This document shows, piece after piece, positions 7,141-10,442 of a DNA stretch of 10,442 bases. Numbering within the stretch: the stretch's first letter is position 1; the number at the start of each line of letters is the position of its first letter. This DNA comes from Candidatus Bathyarchaeota archaeon (GTDB lineage Archaea > Thermoproteota > Bathyarchaeia > Bathyarchaeales > DTEX01), in NCBI GenBank assembly GCA_021158305.1, contig JAGGUU010000081.1:1-10442 (forward strand), read 5' to 3'. The notes under the pieces are model-generated. The model did not search any database and was not told where the DNA came from. It saw only the letters and a list, made by a program, of their open reading frames with translations. Made by a program: the position numbers and the translations under genes.

Positions 7141-7247
7141 AGAAGTCCGTTCACATACCTGTAATAGGTAAGTTCAAAATTATCAAGCCTTAAGTATCAA
7201 CTACTAACTCTCACCTCAACATTCACGTGCAGGAACAATTTCTAGCT

Positions 7248-7727
7248 TTAGGTTCTTATCCAGATATTGAGTTTTGGTGAGAAGTAGTCTACAGCTCTAA
7301 GGTATAACTGTCTTATCCAATCGAGAACCTCTCCAAATTTTGGATGGAAGAAGAAAAATGGCCTCACCTCTGCTGACATGATTACATCGAAGTCTATCTC
7401 TATCCAAGAGCTGAGCTCTCCACGCTTCTCGCCTGAGATCACAATGTGCCTTCCATTTCTATCAACGCACTCGATAGCTTCAGGCCCTATCGCCACAGGC
7501 CTAAGTCCAGATGTTAATAGTATCCACTTTTCGCCTGGAGCAATGCCAGAAACATATGCGATAATTCTAATCTTCTTTAATGGTGTGAAGCGAGATCCCT
7601 CAATTCGTAACTCGGAAGCTAAGGGAGGTCGTATAGACTCTTCATCGGGTTCGAGGTCGATTATTGAATTCTTGTATCTTTGACATGTGATGTTCAGCCT
7701 TTCAGGTATTTTAATTTCGGTAAGCAT
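7248..7727 (-). CDS. Protein of unknown function, probably a shortened remnant of a longer gene
   Basis: 159 residues from the ATG at 7727, with no ribosome binding site and no good TATA at the right distance. I do not recognise the family. The composition is normal for a soluble protein: mixed strands such as KIRIIAYVSGIAPGEKWILL and HIVISG, and a C-terminal half with the unusual run VRPFFFFHP followed by a helix (FGEVLDWIRQLYLRAVDYF). There are no membrane segments or cysteine motifs. The frame stays open upstream of the ATG to 7832 with plausible residues (DILARFGENRFAKYIDKNH) but no start codon. This suggests the original gene began farther upstream and has been frameshifted (see 7728-7854). 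It is convergent with the nuclease-like gene to its left. Confidence 0.6.
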   Translation of the reverse strand: MLTEIKIPERLNITCQRYKNSIIDLEPDEESIRPPLASELRIEGSRFTPLKKIRIIAYVSGIAPGEKWILLTSGLRPVAIGPEAIECVDRNGRHIVISGEKRGELSSWIEIDFDVIMSAEVRPFFFFHPKFGEVLDWIRQLYLRAVDYFSPKLNIWIRT

Positions 7728-7854
7728 GATAGTATGGTTTTTGTCTATGTATTTAGCAAACCTGTTTTCACCAAACCTAGCTAGGATATCTCGCGTCTTC
7801 CAAGTCTTATATTGCCTCCCAAGCTTCCTCTACCGAGGAGCTTTTAGGAATCAC
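7728..7854 (-). pseudogene. Frameshifted 5' portion of the unknown gene at 7248-7727
   Basis: A GTG at 7854 opens a frame reading VIPKSSSVEEAWEAI and ending at a TAA (7807-7809). The next frame, open from 7832, continues YKTWKTRDILARFGENRF straight into the ATG at 7727. Joining them at the ATATAA stretch, where one AT unit may have been lost, restores EEAWEAIYKTWKTRD and a total of about 200 residues. No ribosome binding site precedes the GTG, so the true start could be elsewhere. Confidence 0.45.
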
Positions 7855-8092
7855 GGGAATGCTTAATTGAGAAGGGATTGAAGGGTTTTTGATTGATCGC
7901 TGAAATTAACGTAAGCTAGCTTAAAATCCTGCCAATCCTTTCCTTATTAGGATTTGCATCTAACTTAGGGATTTGTCAAGTGTATGAATAGCTAGGGAGA
8001 TTAAAATCAATGAAAAACAGCTTTCTTTTTCATAATTTTTATCAAAAATAGAATTGAGTTAATAAGATAAAAGTTACCAACAAATAGCTGCA
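7855..8092. other. AT-rich intergenic stretch without a recognisable gene
   Basis: No convincing frame was found on either strand. A possible hairpin pairs AAATCCT (7924-7930) with AGGATTT (7949-7955); a second AATCCT at 7934-7939 could compete for the same partner. The right end is T-rich on the minus strand and probably serves the upstream gene's terminator. Confidence 0.4.
8012..8050 (-). terminator. U-rich tracts after the C39-like gene
   Basis: On the minus strand, T5 runs lie about 43-50 and 75-81 bases past the stop at 8093, with another T-rich segment between. GAAAAA (8012-8017) and TTTTTC (8026-8031) could also form a short hairpin. This fits U-tract termination but rests on composition only. 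Confidence 0.35.
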
Positions 8093-9529
8093 TCATTTGT
8101 ATACGAGTCCAATTGAAAAATATGGACCAGAAGCCCATGACCACGGATCTTTAGAGTAAGACATCGTTTGATTTGGTCCACATATTGGATCATGGGCATA
8201 AATTACTTTCTTACTAGTGTCTATCCCCGTTGCAACGCCAGAGTGAGCTTTTTTAACCGGAACAATTGCAGGTAAACGATACTTACCCAAAGCTTCCCAG
8301 AATGCCTCTTCTATACCTTCCGTAGTGCCATGGTAAACTCTTATCTTTCTTATCTTAAACCCTCTCTTTTCAACTAATTCTATCGATAACGGATCTATAA
8401 CGTTGCAGGGTAAACTGCATACATCCGTCGCTCCAGTCTTCTCCTTAATGTAATTTTCAAACTCCCTCTGTGTTATCTCATCACCCAGATAGGCTGTTGC
8501 CATCGAGTAGCTTGCCACCTTGCAAAAGCACCAGTTAATTTGCCTCCTGTAAGGGACATTCAGTCTGATGACAACGTCCTTCCTTTCAGTCTGTGTCTCA
8601 GTTCTCGTCTCACTTTCACTCTCAGTCCTTTCCTCACTCGTCGTGGTCGTCGGCTTCAGCGTGACCTCGAGGTGTTTTGAGTTGGAGTAAAGGCATTTGC
8701 CACCATCTATCATATCAGATACCACTATATCTATTGTCAAACCTCTCCCTATCTCGGAGTTCGAAAACCTCCTGTAGTAGTAGCCACCCTCATCGCTGTA
8801 AAACATCTTGTAATATACCCCGCTCAATGAGTAGTAAGCTACAACTGGCAATGGATGGTCGACATGAACCCTTACCTCGACTCCGCTTTCAGTAGAAACC
8901 TTCGTGACGTAAGCGCTTACCTTCTTCTCCAGCGGATTCCTCCCCGAAGCTATTTCCTCTAAATTGGAAGTTTCGTTACTGTTATAATCGCTAGCATATC
9001 TTCCCTCTCCTAAAAGAAAATCTATCCCTCTCTCGGTCAGGTAACGATCACCACCAGCTACGTTGACGATTTTTATGCCATCAACTTCCCCGGCTTTGAC
9101 GGTCCACTTACCCCGCCTCAGGAGCTTGACCTCATCTTGCGCATAGAGCTCCTTGACTAAGTTCCTCGGCATGTACTCATCTTCCCTCGCCTCCGGGCCA
9201 CCCAGGACGAGGAGCTGACCGTAACCACTGGGGTCCGTTACGCGTTCAACTGGCAAAGGTAAGCTCTTCAGGGCTTTCTCGTTCAGCATCCAGTCTATCT
9301 CGTTCGAGTAGACTGGAAGTTTACCGTTGCTGCTGAGAACTTCATCGACCTTTCTGGGGTCAACCATAAAGGACAGAACGGATAGAGGTCTTTGAACGGA
9401 AGAGAGAGAGGAAACGAGGGCCAGTCCCAACGCTCCCAGGAGGAATTCCCTCCTGGTCAGAGATGCCTCAAACAAAGAGTATATGGAGCTAATCTCATCT
9501 ATCCTCCTTAGATCGTTGATGCCACGCAC
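8093..9529 (-). CDS. Tat-exported protein with C-terminal C39-like cysteine peptidase domain
   Basis: 478 residues from a GTG at 9529. LTRREFL at 24-30 followed by the hydrophobic run ~31-44 is a twin-arginine signal, so the protein should be exported folded. Residues ~100-290 are unassigned; GQLLVLGGPEA (104-114) faintly recalls cell-wall-binding repeats. A Thr/Ser/Glu-rich linker spans ~293-318. The C-terminal domain starts NVPYRRQ and has the C39-family pattern: Q330 (oxyanion), a cysteine at 334 or 336 before VASYSM, H429 in KAHSGVATGID, and D447 in YAHDP, so the Cys-His-Asp set looks complete. Six further cysteines could form disulfides. It may cleave or crosslink surface proteins or peptides. 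The nearest stop upstream in frame leaves no other start; a TTG at residue 19 is an alternative. It is more GC-rich in its N-terminal part. Confidence 0.75.
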   Translation of the reverse strand: MRGINDLRRIDEISSIYSLFEASLTRREFLLGALGLALVSSLSSVQRPLSVLSFMVDPRKVDEVLSSNGKLPVYSNEIDWMLNEKALKSLPLPVERVTDPSGYGQLLVLGGPEAREDEYMPRNLVKELYAQDEVKLLRRGKWTVKAGEVDGIKIVNVAGGDRYLTERGIDFLLGEGRYASDYNSNETSNLEEIASGRNPLEKKVSAYVTKVSTESGVEVRVHVDHPLPVVAYYSLSGVYYKMFYSDEGGYYYRRFSNSEIGRGLTIDIVVSDMIDGGKCLYSNSKHLEVTLKPTTTTSEERTESESETRTETQTERKDVVIRLNVPYRRQINWCFCKVASYSMATAYLGDEITQREFENYIKEKTGATDVCSLPCNVIDPLSIELVEKRGFKIRKIRVYHGTTEGIEEAFWEALGKYRLPAIVPVKKAHSGVATGIDTSKKVIYAHDPICGPNQTMSYSKDPWSWASGPYFSIGLVYK

Positions 9530-9578
9530 GATCTGGTCTAGCTTCGTTTACACTTAAATTTTCTGCCATGGAGGGTAG

Positions 9579-9590
9579 TTATAAAAATCT
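9579..9590 (-). promoter_or_regulatory. Candidate TATA element of the C39-like gene
   Basis: The minus strand reads AGATTTTTATAA, the best TATA match upstream of 9529. Initiation would fall near 9560, leaving a leader of about 30 bases. A second AT-rich element (AAAATTTAAG, near 9553-9563) is nearer and would suit a leaderless GTG. Confidence 0.4.
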
Positions 9591-9660
9591 GACTCTGAGT
9601 AAAGAGCTTTATGGGTTTCTCGAAAATAATATGTGTAGTTAGATTATCGATCCTTTTCAG

Positions 9661-9961
9661 CTACCTCTTCAAATTCTCTGGCCCGAACCTCCCCAACCTG
9701 CCCTCTCTCCCTGGCCTTACCCAGATCCATGCCGGTACTACTTTCCTCAACAGTAGGATCGAGTCCTTAGGGTATCCCAATACTCCAATGACGCAGAAGG
9801 GTTCGGGATGCCCCCTTGAACGCTTGGTTCACCCTCCTTACCAATCTATCCATCCTCTCAGATCCTTTGACCTCCACGTAAGCCCTCTTTGGGCCTGAAG
9901 GATGGGGGAAGATCAACTCGATGTCGTAATGGGATTCCCTTGCTTGAGCTAGCGAGACCCT
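9661..9961 (-). pseudogene. PD-(D/E)XK nuclease-like remnant, frameshifted and joined to a moeB fragment
   Basis: Following the moeB fragment without a stop, the minus strand reads ESHYDIELIFPHPSGPKRAY, then VEVKGSERMDRLVRRVNQAF. The aspartate in DIEL and the ExK in VEVKG have the spacing of restriction-fold nuclease active sites, with a following helix. The frame ends at a TAA (9767-9769), but a one-base shift near 9800 allows VIGVLGYPKDSILLLRKVVP to a stop at 9661-9663, which looks like the true continuation. There is no start codon of its own: the N-terminus was replaced by the moeB piece. It shares the VEVK core with the gene at 6328, but the rest does not align by eye. GC content is above 50%, higher than the phosphate region. 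Confidence 0.5.
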
Positions 9962-10129
9962 GATATCCCTATCAACTAGCTTAAGCCTTCCAATTCCTGC
10001 CCTTGCAAGTAGCTCCGCCGGGCATGGACCAAAACCCACATCCAATTATAGCGGCATTTTCCTCTTGATTCTATGTTGCCCACTAGGGCTGATTTCCTTC
10101 AAGATTATCTGTCTAGAATACCTTGCCAA
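9962..10129 (-). pseudogene. N-terminal fragment of a MoeB/ThiF-type E1-like adenylyltransferase (copy 2)
   Basis: From a TTG at 10129 the minus strand reads ARYSRQIILKEISPSGQHRI, then KRK. It shifts by one base for NAAIIGCG and shifts back for PAELLARAGIGRLKLVDRD. The two disruptions fall in an A run and a T run and compensate each other, leaving one stop between. The RYxRQ motif, the GxG loop and the LVDRD strand identify the E1-like superfamily. Homology ends at DRDI, where an unrelated nuclease-like sequence follows. Unlike copy 1 it keeps a promoter-like upstream region. With no zinc cysteines and no catalytic domain it cannot be functional. Confidence 0.72.
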
Positions 10130-10140
10130 GGAATATAGTA
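9962..10140. repeat. Direct repeat, copy 2 (carries moeB-like fragment)
   Basis: Partner of 6166-6345, in the same orientation and 3.8 kb away. The shared right boundary lies a few bases upstream of the moeB start; the left boundary lies at the DRD codons. Confidence 0.85.
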
Positions 10141-10150
10141 ACTGCTACAT

Positions 10151-10181
10151 CTCCTGATATAACTATTGTTTAGTATTTAAA
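10151..10181 (-). promoter_or_regulatory. Relic promoter and ribosome binding site of moeB copy 2
   Basis: The minus strand has TTTAAATA (10174-10181) and, about 20 bases later, AGGAG ending at 10151. Both lie upstream of the TTG at 10129, although the spacing from AGGAG to TTG (~20 bases) is too long, so the original start codon may be mutated. This suggests copy 2 sits at the original moeB locus. Confidence 0.35.
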
Positions 10182-10272
10182 TGTCCCATCTCAATACGGG
10201 CTCTGTGCCGTGCTAAGCAAGTAAATAGCTCTATAATACGATGGAATTCCTGATAGGGAAGGGTAGAATTAC

Positions 10273-10280
10273 TTTTTATT
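10273..10280 (+). promoter_or_regulatory. TATA element of the class V aminotransferase gene
   Basis: TTTTTATT is centred about 26 bases before the ATG at 10303, the spacing of a leaderless archaeal transcript. No Shine-Dalgarno precedes the ATG, in agreement. Confidence 0.55.
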
Positions 10281-10302
10281 TTGGTATAAGTGGGTTTAGA
10301 TA

Positions 10303-10442
10303 ATGGCAAGCGAAATAAGGGAACTACTTGCAGCTCACGGTAAACCGGCTAGGGAGGTCTACCTAGATAATGAGAACTCGGGTTGGGTTCCAAGGGAAGT
10401 AGTAGAGGAGATGATTCCCTACTTCAACGAGAGAGGTTATGG
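10303..10442 (+). CDS. Class V aminotransferase / cysteine desulfurase-like protein, 3' partial
   Basis: Only the first 46 codons are visible. After a short helix come VYLDNENSGWVPREVVEEMI and PYFNERGYG. This matches the N-terminal motif of fold-type I, class V PLP enzymes: cysteine desulfurases have YLDNxATTPVxPEVVEAMxPY in the same place, and the following GYG/GNP turn is typical. The TT of desulfurases is replaced by SG, and archaeal class V members of this kind are annotated variously, so the substrate is not assigned. The PLP lysine and any active-site cysteine lie outside the window. The ATG is supported by a TATA element at leaderless distance. If it is a desulfurase, proximity to a decayed moeB (sulfur-carrier activation) would make sense. 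Confidence 0.72.
   Translation, partial: MASEIRELLAAHGKPAREVYLDNENSGWVPREVVEEMIPYFNERGY

Noticed and set aside
9495..9569. 24-codon minus-strand frame ending in an ATGA overlap
   Set aside because: Its ATG lies about where transcription would begin or before it, with no ribosome binding site; no evidence of selection.
9962..10129. E1-like fragments as part of a bacterial-type CBASS or Bil conjugation defence system
   Set aside because: Only the N-terminal E1 segment remains, with MoeB/ThiF-like motifs, and no cyclase, E2, JAB or ubiquitin-like partner lies nearby.
6166..10140. The direct repeats as ends of an insertion sequence or composite transposon
   Set aside because: No transposase, no terminal inverted repeats and no target-site duplication; the repeat itself is protein-coding in origin.
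10241..10303. 20-codon plus-strand frame ending TAATG at the aminotransferase start
   Set aside because: The TATA element for the downstream gene lies inside it, so the mRNA would begin after its start codon; likely chance.
1..10442. CRISPR arrays, tRNA or rRNA genes
   Set aside because: No regularly spaced repeats and no cloverleaf or rRNA-like conserved segments were seen on either strand.

Overview
The window looks archaeal, most likely a thermophile of the TACK group (Thermoproteota or Korarchaeota-like), though the rank is inference. The signs are TATA/BRE promoters about 26 bases before start codons (leaderless genes), TTG and GTG starts, AbrB-PhoU fusion regulators, and a class V aminotransferase of archaeal type. 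There is no bacterial -35/-10 pattern, and I saw no tRNA, rRNA, CRISPR array or transposase.

Left part (1-5582): a phosphate module. The 3' end of one PhoU-type regulator (probably an AbrB-PhoU fusion cut by the window edge) converges on a complete AbrB-PhoU regulator on the minus strand. That regulator is divergent from pstS-pstC-pstA-pstB, a complete high-affinity phosphate ABC importer with tight or overlapping junctions. The shared 108-bp promoter region holds a perfect tandem 10-bp repeat and a good BRE/TATA for each direction. PstS captures phosphate outside, PstC and PstA form the channel, PstB powers it, and the AbrB-PhoU protein is the obvious candidate to couple transporter state to transcription.

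Middle and right part (5583-10140): mostly decaying genes. Just after pstB is a broken gene (5622-6139) with a plausible ribosome binding site, four in-frame TAA codons and one slip in an A run. Two fragments of the N-terminus of a MoeB/ThiF-type E1-like adenylyltransferase lie on the minus strand at 6148-6334 and 9962-10129. They form a roughly 180-bp direct repeat of about 90% identity (hand alignment) enclosing about 3.6 kb. Inside are a plus-strand gene with a PD-(D/E)XK-like nuclease motif and a probable 3' frameshift, a minus-strand gene of unknown function with a probable 5' frameshift, a large Tat-exported protein with a C39-like cysteine peptidase domain, and a second nuclease-like remnant joined directly to the second MoeB fragment.

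Right edge (10303-10442): the start of a class V aminotransferase/cysteine-desulfurase-like gene with its own leaderless promoter. Overall: a healthy phosphate operon beside an accessory stretch of truncated and frameshifted genes. No intact undescribed system is provable here. The most unusual items are the paired moeB fragments, the two VEVK nuclease-like genes beside them, and the Tat/C39 protein. Several lesions sit in homopolymer or dinucleotide runs, so some could be sequencing errors.
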